NCBI GenBank assembly: GCA_036924285.1
Contig: JAYKYS010000001.1
Location: 14,967,501-15,031,500 of the forward strand
Source of the DNA: Asterella californica
Taxonomy: Eukaryota; Streptophyta; Marchantiopsida; Marchantiales; Aytoniaceae
Length of the DNA stretch: 64,000 nt
Reading direction: 5' to 3'
Notes under the pieces: generated by a model
What the model was told of the DNA's origin: nothing
The model's database searches: none
The model's input: the letters and a program-made list of their open reading frames with translations, nothing else
Part shown: in pieces, positions 1 to 11,125 of the stretch
Numbering within the stretch: position 1 is the stretch's first letter
Layout: every line of letters starts with the position of its first letter
Translations under genes and position numbers: made by a program

Positions 1-380
1 AGTTGTAAACCATATGTTCACAACGACACGTTTGACTGTGCTTTCTTCTGGAGTAGGAGTATAAAGATAGATTGCTGTGCTAATCTCAGTTGAATGGGAC
101 ACTCGAATCTCAGAAACTTTAGATAAAGTAGAAGTGCAAGTAGGTGACAACTGACATCATCATGCCTTGGTTGATAGTTCTTCGACGGGGTGTAGAGAAT
201 ACCGAGAAGTGCATATCAGATTAAGTATCGCATCACTGTGACAGTACAATTGCGGTCTCTCTATAATATCGACCTCATTATGAATAGCTGAAGTTCAACA
301 TAAAATTCTTCTAAAAGTTGTAGTTTGTGTAAGTTAAGAATGTTGATAGCATTCTTGTAGACTGCAGCTCTCCACATATA

Positions 381-487
381 ATGATGGATCACTCTCTTGC
401 TGTATGTCAATAAGAAAAGAGATAACGTAAAGCTACAAGCCCAGCATACAATGATCATGATGGATCACTCTCGTTGCTGCATGTCAA
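381..487. repeat. Short local direct duplication, about 76-bp offset
   Basis: The segment at 381-412 (atgatggatcactctc, then ttgct and atgtcaata) recurs at 457-487 with a one-base insertion and one substitution. The offset is 76 bp. It looks like a diverged local tandem duplication; nothing suggests a function. Confidence 0.6.
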
Positions 488-1105
488 TATATATTAATAC
501 AAGATACGTATAGCTATCAGTTGACCTTCAGTGGTGGAACGGCAGCATGTATGTCACTGTTAGTCTTTTTAGAACTAACATGTCTAAATTAATCTAACGT
601 GTCTAGGTGTGGTCTGTTTGCCCAGTATCATTACTTCTGTCTGTCTCCTTCACATTAGTCAGAACACATGTATAGTTCTGCAAATTAAATCTATCACCGA
701 TATATAGTTCTTTTCGTTTTGAAATAAAATGCGGGACAAGCAGCATCATTTTAAAAGAAGGACAGCAAAGAGAACAAGAGGAGCCTCAGTTCTACGGAGG
801 AAGGATCTCCAGAACTCTAATAACCGTAATTCTACTTTTCTGTCACTTATCACATATTTCCCTAAAATGTGTTTTTAACTAAACTATAACTAGTAAAAAC
901 ATTTCACTGCAGACTCTTTTGACACATCTGAACAAGTCACGGCGCTCACCTTGACAATCACTATAACATAGTGTCTTTACATTTTTCAAGTCTGATTATT
1001 TTCTCTTTCAAGCAGCAGTCCAGCTTGCCTGAGGCTCTAGCTTAACTTAAGTTGCTGTTAACCAAGAGCTTAGTACCTAAAGGGCAGCTACCTAATGACT
1101 ATTCC

Positions 1106-1137
1106 TCGATGGCAAACAATACATGTTTTGCCATCGA
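1106..1137. repeat. Inverted repeat, 11-bp arms
   Basis: Arms tcgatggcaaa (1106-1116) and tttgccatcga (1127-1137) are exact reverse complements around a 10-nt spacer. It could be a remnant of a small transposon end or a chance hairpin. No flanking ORF relates to it. Confidence 0.6.
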
Positions 1138-2165
1138 TTTTGCCGATTTGCGAGTGCAGATTTGCCACTCAACATGTAGTAACACTGTGCGATTGACACG
1201 ATGAAGTTGAGTAAGAATTTCTGATCACTGAACAACTAGTACATGAGAAAAGTTCAAGTGAAATGGTACTCTTTAATCATTAGTCAACCATAAGACCCAC
1301 CCTTACGCTTACAAAAGTCTTTAATAAGGATGTTAAGACTCTGAAAGGAATGAATCCTTACAACTCAGAATTCAACATTTAAACGAGTCAATCACGACTC
1401 TGTGCTTAAACTAAACCTAAAGTTCTAACGTAAGAAGAGCGAACAAGATCGGTCATATATAATCTAGTACAGTGAATCTCCTAAAATTATGGAGATTAAT
1501 TACCGACTAAAAGTAATCAGTTGCACCTTTCGATACTTGGTGAGCTGTACTTAAACAACAGCAAGTAAGAACCTATTATGAAATGAGATACTACATTTTA
1601 CGATCATGATCACACAGTTTATTATCCAGGTATATTGAACTGTTGAATTGTTGGAAAACCCCAGGAAGACAGGAAAAATCAAATTCCAGACAGCAGCGCA
1701 CACTACCCTCAACCAGAGTCTAGGTAAATCCGAGCGTGACTTGTTGGGAAAACTTCCCCGTCTTTCGATTTCGTTCGATCATCTCCACTCTAGATCTCTT
1801 CTTCTGAGGATTGTCCAGTATCTTTCAGATCTGAGAAGTAATTGTCGTATTGGTTGCTTTTGTTTGAAGAAGAACCGAAGGGTTGTTGTTCTGATTGTAT
1901 CGGGAGGCAGTCGTCTGCTCGTGGGTTGGATATATGGGGCACAGGAAAGTACGTCTTCGATGCTGGAAACTACTAGCAGCGCGCGGAGTTGATAGCTATA
2001 GCCATCGTACTCGGAAGATATACTTCTATCACGTTGCAATTGATCATGATGTCCTGGCCTTGCGAGAGCTTTTGAAAGCAACGGGTGATTTTATCTGACA
2101 GCAACAAATCAGAAGGAGTGGGAGGATTCGAAACTGTTCACCGAGAAGTAGCCGAGGATGACACA

Positions 2166-2227
2166 TTGTCAGGTCCTCGTCCTGACAAAATTACAAAGGT
2201 GAGGATTCACGTCCGAAGACGTGAATC
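2166..2227. repeat. Two adjacent hairpins
   Basis: Hairpin one has ttgtcagg (2166-2173) pairing with cctgacaa (2181-2188). Hairpin two has gattcacgtc (2204-2213) pairing perfectly with gacgtgaatc (2218-2227) around a cgaa tetraloop. There is no T-run after the second stem and no gene ends nearby, so a terminator reading is not supported. Confidence 0.6.
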
Positions 2228-2514
2228 ACCAGTTTTTGAATGAGGTCAAGATACTCCAGCAAGACTTGGTCTATAGCTACCATCGAATCAAGATCTCCTC
2301 CACCTCTTGAGCTGTCAAGAAAGTTATACTCGTGTTCGAGTTCGTATCAGTTTCCGTTTAGCACGTACTCACTATGCGACAGGTGCGAGTAGTGTACGTT
2401 TACTACACCCAAAACACTCCAATCTGATACCCGGAATCTTCCCAGGGTTATCTAGCTCTATACGTACGTCACAGATGCGAAAGTTCTGTGGCCCCGGAAA
2501 GAGAAATCATTTAT

Positions 2515-2880
2515 TTACTGAAAACGACCAAAATTCTCTGAGAACAACATGGAAAACATAGAAACGAGATGACTTTGACAAGACAGTACATGCAAACTTT
2601 ACATCCAGACATTGATGACGATCAAACTTCTCCGACAACAACGTGAAAACATAAAAGCGAAATGACTTCAGTAAAATACTAACTAATCCGACACAAAAGA
2701 GACCCCACACACAGATCAACGAGTTCTGCACAAGCATGTGAGTCGGTCAAAGTGTAGTATTTCCGTTCAGATAAGAGTTCACATCATTAAAAATTTCAAA
2801 ACTCTAATTTGCATAGGAACGAAATGATTTCTGTACAATGATATAACATTCAGTTCCGACGTCGACCATGATCTATGTGA
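2515..2880. repeat. Dispersed repeat, copy 1
   Basis: This stretch shares ordered motifs with 6.8-7.3 kb and 9.9-10.1 kb: aaaacgaccaaaattct, then catagaaacgagatgactt, then ttccgttcagataagagtt, then gaaatgatttctgtacaa. The same order in all three places argues for a diverged interspersed repeat family, perhaps an old LTR or non-autonomous element. No terminal repeat or coding sequence was found. Confidence 0.5.
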
Positions 2881-5800
2881 AAACCGCAACTTCTTCAGAG
2901 TACACAAATAAAGGGATCAGAAGCATCTCCGCTGTTACATACTCTAACCTATATTACTCAATAGAGATCTTGATCTCAATCTGATCTCCTTTTTCCCTTG
3001 TATGGTTTGATGGGGTCTTTCCATCCGTTTGGTACCCATTGCGTCGCGTTCCTATTACTCAAAGGTTACATAAGAGGTTAGTAGTTAGTCACAAGGAGAT
3101 AAGATTGAGTTCTATATAGTAAAAGTGAATAAACTTAGGATTAGAAAGAATGACTGAAGTATGAACCTAGACATTGAGTTGAACATAGCCACACTGAACC
3201 ATGATGTCACGACCCCCGCGTGATTATCCACTAAGCGCGATGCGGATACAGATTACTCGATTCGAGCTTCCAGTGAGTAGGCTCATCCATCTCGACTCAA
3301 TGTCATGTAAATCTGCTGAACAGGCACAAACATACAAGTATGTTGATTAAAAATATACAGAATGTCAGGCTTTGATTCATTGTCCTTCTTCTTGACAATG
3401 TATACAAGCTCGAGCTTCTGCCCTGTTTTCTTATCCAGTAATCGTGTTTACTGTGAGTTAAGGTCTTTAGTTTCCGACGAGAGCCTTAACACAACTCGTG
3501 TACCACAACTAGATGGCGATGGGTGACTCGCGAAATGGAGAGCTGATCCATTCTCGGATCATTTTGGCACCAGAATCAGCTGCTGGAGTTCGAGTTGGTT
3601 CTGTTCGTAGTTTCTGGGCCTCAAATCGATCGATACGCCGTGTTAGGGACTTGCTATCCTGGCTGTAGCAAGCATCACTAGATCAGATTCTGTTTCTTTG
3701 GTGGAGCTTTGGCCTAAAAAGACTTCTGCGCAAGGTTTGAACCGTTCTGCTCCCCATGATGAATTTAATTCGTAAACCCTACATATTTCTAGATATTAAC
3801 AGGCTCATTTAAGCTGCATCGACACTTTTACTTCGTTCTGGTTTGAGGTCATATTTTCTAACCGCAAAATTAGAGATTAGGAACATAATCTTGGTTGCCA
3901 GTAAATCACTTACGACCTCAGTGTCTGGAGAGTTCCTTCGTTGATTTCATGCTCTTGTATTAACAGATACATTAAACTCCAAACGAAATTTCAGGTCGCT
4001 GTGTGAGGATAACTGAGGAGCGAATGGTGGAAAGCATGTTTTTGAGTTCCACTTTTGTGTCATGAGTTTAGATCACTCGGCACTTGTTGGCAGATCCCTG
4101 TGGCTATATGGCCAGTTCCCATAGAGGTCCTGTCAGTACAACTCTTAGAGAGAACACAATTTGGCAAGGTGGCGAAACTCCTCACTTGATGTGATTCGGG
4201 TTTTCTTCAACGTCTTATAGACTCGATCCAGATTATTGCAATAGTGAAAACAGTGATCGTATGAGTGGAAGCTGATATGAGATCCAGAATATTGGCATCG
4301 CAATTGCTCATCACTGAGGCTGTCAACCTACTTAAGATCAAACAGGTGCATTGTAAGTAACTCCTTTTCCATGAGAATGCTGTATAACGTTATGCCACTG
4401 ATTAAAGAGGATCTTTTGGTTCCCCATCACTATAGTATGAGATTCACCTGTCTTTCAGGTTCATTATCTTCATACAAAAGCGCTTTGTATGAAGATAATG
4501 ATGAAAGTTGTCAGAGCTGCAAGCATTTAGCTGAATGCAATCGACATGTACTCTATTTTGGCTAGAGCTCGCTCTAGATCGATCTTCATCGGCACAAAGT
4601 GAAACGAGTGAACTTATCAATGCATCTAGGGAGTCAGGCGATGGATACTGTAAGAGCCAGAGGCTTGCTAGCTGCAAGCTTCGCGCTGCCTCTTCAGGAA
4701 CGACTGACTACAATTCAACTCTATCGCCAAAACCATTTGAATCTAACATGGAAGATTTTCTGAACTCAGGGATCGATCTGAAGGCACACTGAATTCGTTG
4801 CTTTTGATGGACTGTATTCAGAAGCATATTTATAGCAACTCGGTTCGGCTAGTTTATAATTAGCCCGTGTTAATTTCTAGCTGTACGTATCTCTTTGTGA
4901 ACATAGAGCAAATGGCTCAGATCCAACCATTGTATCTTGAGCTCTACTTAATTCTGCTATCAAATTCTTAACTTGTACAAACTACAAAACCTCAAGAAGA
5001 ATTCTCTGTTCTGCTGTTCATAGTGAGTTCAATATACTATTAGATAAAATAACTCCTGAGTACTGGAACAGTACTGTGAGATGGGATACTTATCTGATAT
5101 GCACGTAGTGTTTATAATTTATAACACTACCAAAACCAAGTCACTATTCAACTACCGAATCACTTCTCCTGTACAGAAAGTTACAGAGCTTCCGGACTGA
5201 GATTAGCATTTGCGCATCCATGTAATCTACCTTCATACTCCACGTTGACTCCACAGAGTTAACATGTCTAGATCTCTGTAATCATTTGGTTTATAACTCG
5301 AGAGTCAATTTGACTTCCATTCCAAATTAAATGAACGTTGGGGAAGGTCTCCTCAGGTCATCTAGCAACAGCGCCAGTTATGATGATTGATGTTGCCTGT
5401 CAAATTAAAATGTAGACCTCCAAAGACCTCCATATCTGTGACCTTCTGTAAGGTTTACAGGCTAGCCAACAAAGCATACATCAGGTTGTGATAACTCGAT
5501 CGAGATCCATTCTTTCATGGTTTTCCAGGCAAAAGGTTAAATAAGTCGATGTGCTGAATCTGAAAATGTCCAAATGAGGCAGTGAATAAGGTTTATTATC
5601 TACCACGGAGAAGAAGTTGAAGTGGAAAGTACGGCATCATAACAACCACACAAAAAACACAACTATATGTCATACCCCCAGGTCTCTACTCGGTAAAAAT
5701 TGTCCTACTCCGATCCATGCATTCCGCCAGAGAACTTTCGAATTCGAGACGTGAGGATCAGATCAGAAGGCTTAGGAGTGTCATCTCCACTAGAGGTGCG

Positions 5801-6799
5801 TTCGGAAATACTTTTAAGACAAAAGAAAGAACACACCCAGAATGCAGAAGCCCAAAAACACAAAGCAGCTGAGTAGTCAAGAGCCAAGAACTGTGTCTCT
5901 AGAACGAGGACCGTCAGTTCGGATACTACTGAGTAGATACTGACTATGTTCCGAAACACACGCTTGTAGGAATGATTATATAAGCTGACCATGATCATGA
6001 AAAGTCATAAGTTAGAGGCAAAGACCACGACTGGAAATTCCTCGTCTTGACCTTCACAGTGATCATTCTATGAATCTATTGTTGCAGGACTTCCCACTCT
6101 CCGAGCCTGTTCTAACAACAATATTTGTTCCGGACTCCGGAGACGGGGAGCGTGCTAGTAGAAAGTCAAAAGGACGAACAATGAGCTCGAATTCTCCTGT
6201 TCCACTTCTCACTGTATCAATCCACTGTCACCGTGATGGCTACTCTGCATGGTGTTGACATGATCATCCAAAACCAAGGAAACTCGTTACGTGCCACGTA
6301 TCCGTCTGACTAACGTTACGTCTCCCTTTCAGTCTCGGACTCATTTCATCCTACGTCCTCGAATTCACCACTGCAAAATTACACTCTTCACGGTTAATCG
6401 TCGACTGTGATTAGTAAAGTTTCCTCTATACGAAGTTTCATCTTCATGAATATATTATTGGAAATCCCGGCGGTGTTGAATGAATTCGAACCCGGGTTCA
6501 GTCTGCCCGACTGTAGATTCTGGGCATGTAAAAAGCTCTGTTTTGCTAACCTGGCCATGGGTACGTAATCTACCGTTATCACTATATATATAGTTATATA
6601 TGCGAGTCGAGCCAGAATGCACAGATGCAGGTAGTCCCTGTTTGATACGCGTCAGATGCTAAAGTTTGTCGCTTGCTTATATTTAGCCTTGAAAACTATC
6701 CGCTGCAGCGACGGCGCTGCGCCGTGACCTTTTGGTCCGGAAGGTCAATGGCCAGGGCCGCCAGGACCAGAAAATGTTTATAAATCATTTTAAACAATA
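2881..6799. other. Gene-poor spacer, no gene recognised
   Basis: I see no frame with a known domain. Open frames here are below 100 codons and their translations resemble nothing I know. The one clear structure is the long palindrome at 4461-4501. Confidence 0.45.
4461..4501. repeat. 41-bp near-perfect palindrome
   Basis: Reading from 4461, tcattatcttcatacaa and its reverse complement flank a short aagcgct centre. The only asymmetry is a single extra A in the middle. Fully paired this makes a roughly 20-bp stem. Nothing around it identifies a parent element. Confidence 0.75.
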
Positions 6800-7320
6800 G
6801 TTTATTTAAAACGACCGAAATTCTTTCACAAACACGAAAAACATAAAAACGAGATAACTTTGTTTTCTTTATATATATATATTAAATTTTTGTCACAAAA
6901 CATAGAAACGAGATGACTTTGTTTTCTTTATATATATGAAATCTTTATTACAAAAAACTAGAAAAGTAAAACTGTTTAGGACAGCAACACGACAACATAG
7001 AAACGAGATGACTTCGATATATCACGAATATATAATCTGCACACAGAAAGACCGTTTTACAACAGAAAGGATCGTACGGACATGCTAGTCGGTTATGTCA
7101 ACGGAGCGGTTATAATTCCCTTAAGATGCGATTCAGATAAGAGTTAAAACATCATACTATTGGTATGTACGAGAAATCTGATAAGTTAAACGTAAACAGT
7201 GGGTTACAAACAAAGAGCCGTTATATTTCCCATTCAGGTAAGAATCAAAGAAGAACTAACATCATACAAGAGATCTGATAACGTAAACAAAATGATTTCT
7301 AAAACACGGAAAACATCAGT
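6800..7320. repeat. Dispersed repeat, copy 2, with internal 59-bp duplication
   Basis: Contains the motif order described for the copy at 2.5 kb (aaaacgaccgaaattct, catagaaacgagatgactt, gattcagataagagtt, aaaatgatttctaaaac). Inside it the segment gagat[ag]actttgttttcttta followed by a TA run occurs at 6851 and again at 6910, so part of the repeat is duplicated in tandem. It carries no ORF of note. Confidence 0.5.
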
Positions 7321-8885
7321 TCCAACCATAATCACGTTGAGTCACGATGTTACTGTCTCAAATGTGGGCACTGTTACCTTAAATCTACGCATAGTCGCGA
7401 TGGTTGGGATGCAGCCAGCTCATAATTTTTGAACTCAGCTTGGATTGCCAAGCACTTAGGAGTAACTTCTCAAAGGTAGACAGATTAAACGTCAGCTGCC
7501 TGCGGGGGGGAAGTCGTTCAGGGCTAATCTCAGTAACTGTAACTGGACGAATTCGGAAGTCGACTGCAAGCACGACGAGGACTAGCATATGCTAGTCCTC
7601 GCAAGCACAGTCCATGCATGGACTGTGCTTGCGTATGCCTAGATGCTACAATAGAGTCCAGTCTCCAGAAGGAGATGAGATTGTGGTTAATGAACAGAAG
7701 GAAGAGTTGACCCAGATGAAGGCCATTGAACAATCAGCTATTTTGAGCTGGAGAGGTCCTCCACTAGGAAATTAGAACGTCAATCTCTACTGTAACAGTG
7801 AAGTCTACTGTCTGCTTTGGTTCTTTCAAAATCTTGACAGTTTTGCTATTCACCAGCTATGAGGAATCACTCGTAGTCGTATCTCGTGCTTTTTATATAA
7901 TAATAGACTTTTCACAAAAGACAGCGGAGATACATGTATATGAAAAATATCTTTTCACCCCTGCATACGTGGATCTGAAAATTCCAAACAAGCATCGAAC
8001 TGTGTGTAATAGAAAGTCAGTCTAGCAATTCTATAAATATATCTAAATCAATGAACCACAGTCTTTCAGTTGCGTCTTAACTCCAGAACTCAGTTCGAAC
8101 TCTGCTGCAGCTTTTCTGATGCAAAATACTCCTAGATCTAGACTAGTAGTCTAAGACCTTCATCCACACGAAGATAAGAATGATTCTTTTTGACAGTGGA
8201 TCTTAACCCAAGCTGCCTGCAGATCGATAGTGTCCGTCGCGTCTCAGCTGAGCTTGAGTTTGCAGGCGGGCACATGGAAGCAAATTTTTCTAAAGATCTG
8301 CGATTCTAATCTTGAGTTTGGGGAGTCCGATATCATTTCCACTGAACTTGTTCTTGTACTGGTCTTACCTAAGAAGTTCAGTCTTCTCCTGAGTCCTAGA
8401 TTCTCCATGCAAGCTGAGCAATGTCCGACTGATTCACAGGGTACAAAGTGTTAACGTAGTCTTCTAGCTTAAAAAGTGCAAGCTGTTGGGCATGAAGATG
8501 CAGCACTACGGTATAAGTAGAAAGACCGCTACAGGCCGCTACACCCTCAGCAGGACCACTAGACCTGACATGCTCTGGCCAGAAAAGCTGGCAACGTTGC
8601 TGCAGGAGGATCCGCAATTCGAAGGTCATTGTGATTGTTGGGACATTATAGGGAAGGGGAACAGATCGGTCGTTGGACGTCAAATCCTTTCAAATGAACA
8701 TCCAACTATAAAAACTTCCTACAGTGAATGTTTCATTAACATCCATGCATGACTCTGCTATTTGACGTGAGCTTTAGTAACTGAGATGCGTATAATTGAT
8801 TATCTATTGCTGGTTTCGCATTGTGCGCGCAGCCAAAATACTTATTAGTCTAGACCGTTCAGGCTCTTCCTTGAGATAATGGTGT
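7321..8885. other. Gene-poor spacer, no gene recognised
   Basis: No recognisable coding sequence. The double palindrome at 7576-7633 is the only ordered structure I found. Open frames of 70-95 codons near 7.8 and 8.4 kb have no domain signature. Confidence 0.45.
7576..7633. repeat. Two abutting perfect palindromes (26 and 34 bp)
   Basis: Positions 7576-7601 form a perfect 26-bp palindrome whose half is cgaggactagcat. Positions 7600-7633 form a perfect 34-bp palindrome whose half is cgcaagcacagtccatg. They share the central CG at 7600-7601, so the DNA could extrude two hairpins side by side. There is no loop or spacer in either. Confidence 0.85.
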
Positions 8886-9180
8886 GTACCTGGGACATCT
8901 GCGATTATAATCGTGACGTTGCTAGTGTTATATCCTGAAACGCACACGATTCCTTCGAGACCTGCGATGATATCTTAACGATGCAAAATGCAGTCCTGAA
9001 GCGCACTCGATTCCTTGGAGATCCGCGATCATTATCATGACATTGCTAACTGAATCTGACACGCACTCGACTCGTTTCATATCTGCGATAATTACTTAAC
9101 GTCGCTAATGTAATCTTGCCACGAACTCGATACGTGTGAGATCTGCGTAGATTATCCTGGTTACGTATTCTGTCACGCAC
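8886..9180. repeat. Degenerate 60-bp tandem array, about five units
   Basis: Units start near 8941, 9001, 9061 and 9121, with a partial unit before. Each runs roughly cgcactcgattc, then gagatctgcgat, then an attatcttgac-like stretch, then gttgctaatgtaatcctga. The spacing is 60 bp between the four later units while individual bases vary. This is an old minisatellite-like array; no ORF runs through it in a shared frame. Confidence 0.8.
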
Positions 9181-10439
9181 CCCCTTTTGTGTTATACATC
9201 TCGTACAAGTGAATCTAACATATTCTGAAACTTAGAAAGGTTGACATCAGTGTAGTTAAAGTGGTCCTGGTGCAAATCATGATCATGCATGCCGGCGATG
9301 AGAATTGCGAAGAGATTTTATGAGAATACTTTCAGTATATACTTTGTTTTACAACAATAACATTGATTTTGGTCTTTAAATCATATATATATACGTGTAT
9401 ATTATGTTAAATAATATAATAGTATTTTTTCCTATAATATTTACATATTTTCGATTTAAATTTACATAAAAAATAATCAAGATTTAAATATAATTAACAC
9501 TTTTAGTTAAACATAGAAACGAAATCACTGAGATATTATATTATATCAAAGTGTGTCTGAATCGTAGACAAAGCAAACATCTCTCAAAAAGGAGATCTAG
9601 ATGACCAGCGAGATAAATGGTCGACCAACATCAACGCAGACATCAACGTAGGTCTTCTGACAATGAAATCATGAGCAACTGTCACTTTGAATATCAGTTG
9701 CAGTTGACTACTACACTTTATCATCTGCTTTGATTTCTTCCCTCCGGATCTTAAACTGCTGTACCAGTTGAATTTTCTACGTCAACGCTAGTACTATATG
9801 TTGAATGGCTAAAACTATAGCTGTGTAGGTTCAAACCGTACTAGTCAGGCTTTTCCTAAGTTCCGAGACGAAAAAGAATATGTTCGTGATTACTGTAGTA
9901 CCGAAGAATTATTGTTGAAAACGATCAAAATTCCCGGACAAAACCAACATAGAAACGGATGAACTCCGTATAAAATATCAACGAGTGAGCATGGAAGTCC
10001 GTTATAAGAACAAAGTGTCCTATAACGGAGTTTCTTATTCCGTTCATTTACGAGTTTATAGCATGCTGTTTAGAATCCAATTAACAAAAATGAAGTGACT
10101 TTTAGAGAAATGAAATTTCAATCTCGTCATGAGTAATAATGCAGAAGAACTGTAGCTTGAGGAAGGAAAGAAGCTAAAATGCTCCTTGGTGCAGTGGAAC
10201 CCAAGAACTATGTTGAATTTGTTTCGAAATAGTATGCATCTACTTCACTTGCGAGTTTTACCTCATGAAATTTAATGAATCTTATATTAGGCGTATGTGT
10301 GAGTAAATTTTAGTTAACTCTCAGCAAGTCTGAACCATACTCACAAATATCGTGCTTGACTTGTGAGTCGAGGCAGCAGACTAGTTATTTGATTTACATC
10401 CAAAATGATCATAGTTTCAATCATTTTCAATCATCCGCA
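9181..10439. other. AT-rich spacer
   Basis: Very AT-rich between 9340 and 9540 (many TATA and ATAT runs). Apart from the dispersed repeat copy at 9.9 kb I see no gene or repeat that I can name. Confidence 0.45.
9905..10105. repeat. Dispersed repeat, copy 3 (partial)
   Basis: Shares aaaacgatcaaaattc, catagaaacg-gatgaact and ttccgttcatttacgag with the copies at 2.5 and 6.8 kb in the same order. It is shorter and more diverged. An isolated relative of the middle motif also lies at about 9510. Confidence 0.45.
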
Positions 10440-11125
10440 AGAGCCACCAAATTAAAAGAAGTATGTTATGGATTCAAAACTGAACTTGCTCTGATTAAAA
10501 ATTTTGGTTGTTATGCTTACTCATCTATATCATATGAATTAGGGACTAAGTTCGATCCCAAATGCCTAGAATGCATTTAGATTGGACATGATGAGGATTT
10601 CAAGATATATGTTTGTTCTATCGTACAACACAAAAGTCATCAAGAGTCAATATGTGATTTTTGAAAAATTGTCTTTTGTAACTCTGTTTCAATCTACTAG
10701 CAGATTTGACTCATATAAATGGTATGTCTATATGAGTGATATTTAATCAATCAGATCAAGCGAAGTTGTTACGTCTATTAGTCATATTCTTTTTTGAAGA
10801 TGATCATGTAAAAGGCAGATCTAGTTTGATTGAACTGGATCTGATTCTGAAACAATCGATCCTTGTGGATTCCCTTGATTCTACTCCAAAATCCACTGAA
10901 ATGACAAATCTGGATTCAATGAATCATATTCATAATGAGCCACAAGGAGTCACAAGACGCTCACTGACAAGACGACTTGTCAAGATAACAATCACATATC
11001 CGGAATACATCTGGATAATGTCACACGAATCTTCTTGCTCAGAAGACTCTCATTATAAGGATAGTAGTTCAAAAAGTAATTTAGAACAAAAAAATTCAAA
11101 CATAGAACTATCCAGTCTGAACTAA
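10440..11125 (+). pseudogene. Ty1/copia integrase C-terminal remnant
   Basis: The translation near 10495-10610 reads NFGCYAYSSIS, then TKFDPKCLECI, a stop, then IGHDEDFKIYVC. This is the signature downstream of the DDE core in Ty1/copia integrases (FGC-AYVH, KFDPKS--C-FIGY, KGYR). It is followed at about 10930-11020 by a basic stretch (TRRSLTRRLVK) and an acidic Ser-rich stretch, as in the linker before copia reverse transcriptase. The integrase catalytic core, RT and RNase H are missing, in-frame stops are present, and no LTRs were found. It is a 5'- and 3'-truncated relic. Confidence 0.75.

Larger units (their letters stand above)
1..2500. other. Gene-poor spacer, no gene recognised
   Basis: No reading frame here shows a recognisable domain; the longest open stretches (about 115 codons near 1.65-2.0 kb, open on both strands) look like chance frames. 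The tract is AT-rich and holds small structures listed separately: a short direct duplication near 0.4 kb and hairpins at 1.1 and 2.2 kb. A spliced host gene with short exons cannot be excluded from sequence alone. Confidence 0.5.

Noticed and set aside
1648..2098. Open frames of 67-114 codons on both strands near 1.65-2.1 kb
   Set aside because: Both strands are open at the same place, the translations are low in recognisable motifs, and no start context, splice pattern or homologue supports a gene.
2204..2227. Hairpin as a transcription terminator
   Set aside because: No T-run follows it and no gene ends there; eukaryotic context makes a Rho-independent terminator implausible.
8886..9180. 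CRISPR-like array
   Set aside because: Units are contiguous and degenerate with no repeat-spacer alternation, and the setting is eukaryotic.
9830..9850. Possible tRNA T-arm (ggttcaaaccgta)
   Set aside because: No matching anticodon arm, D-arm or acceptor stem was found at the right spacing.
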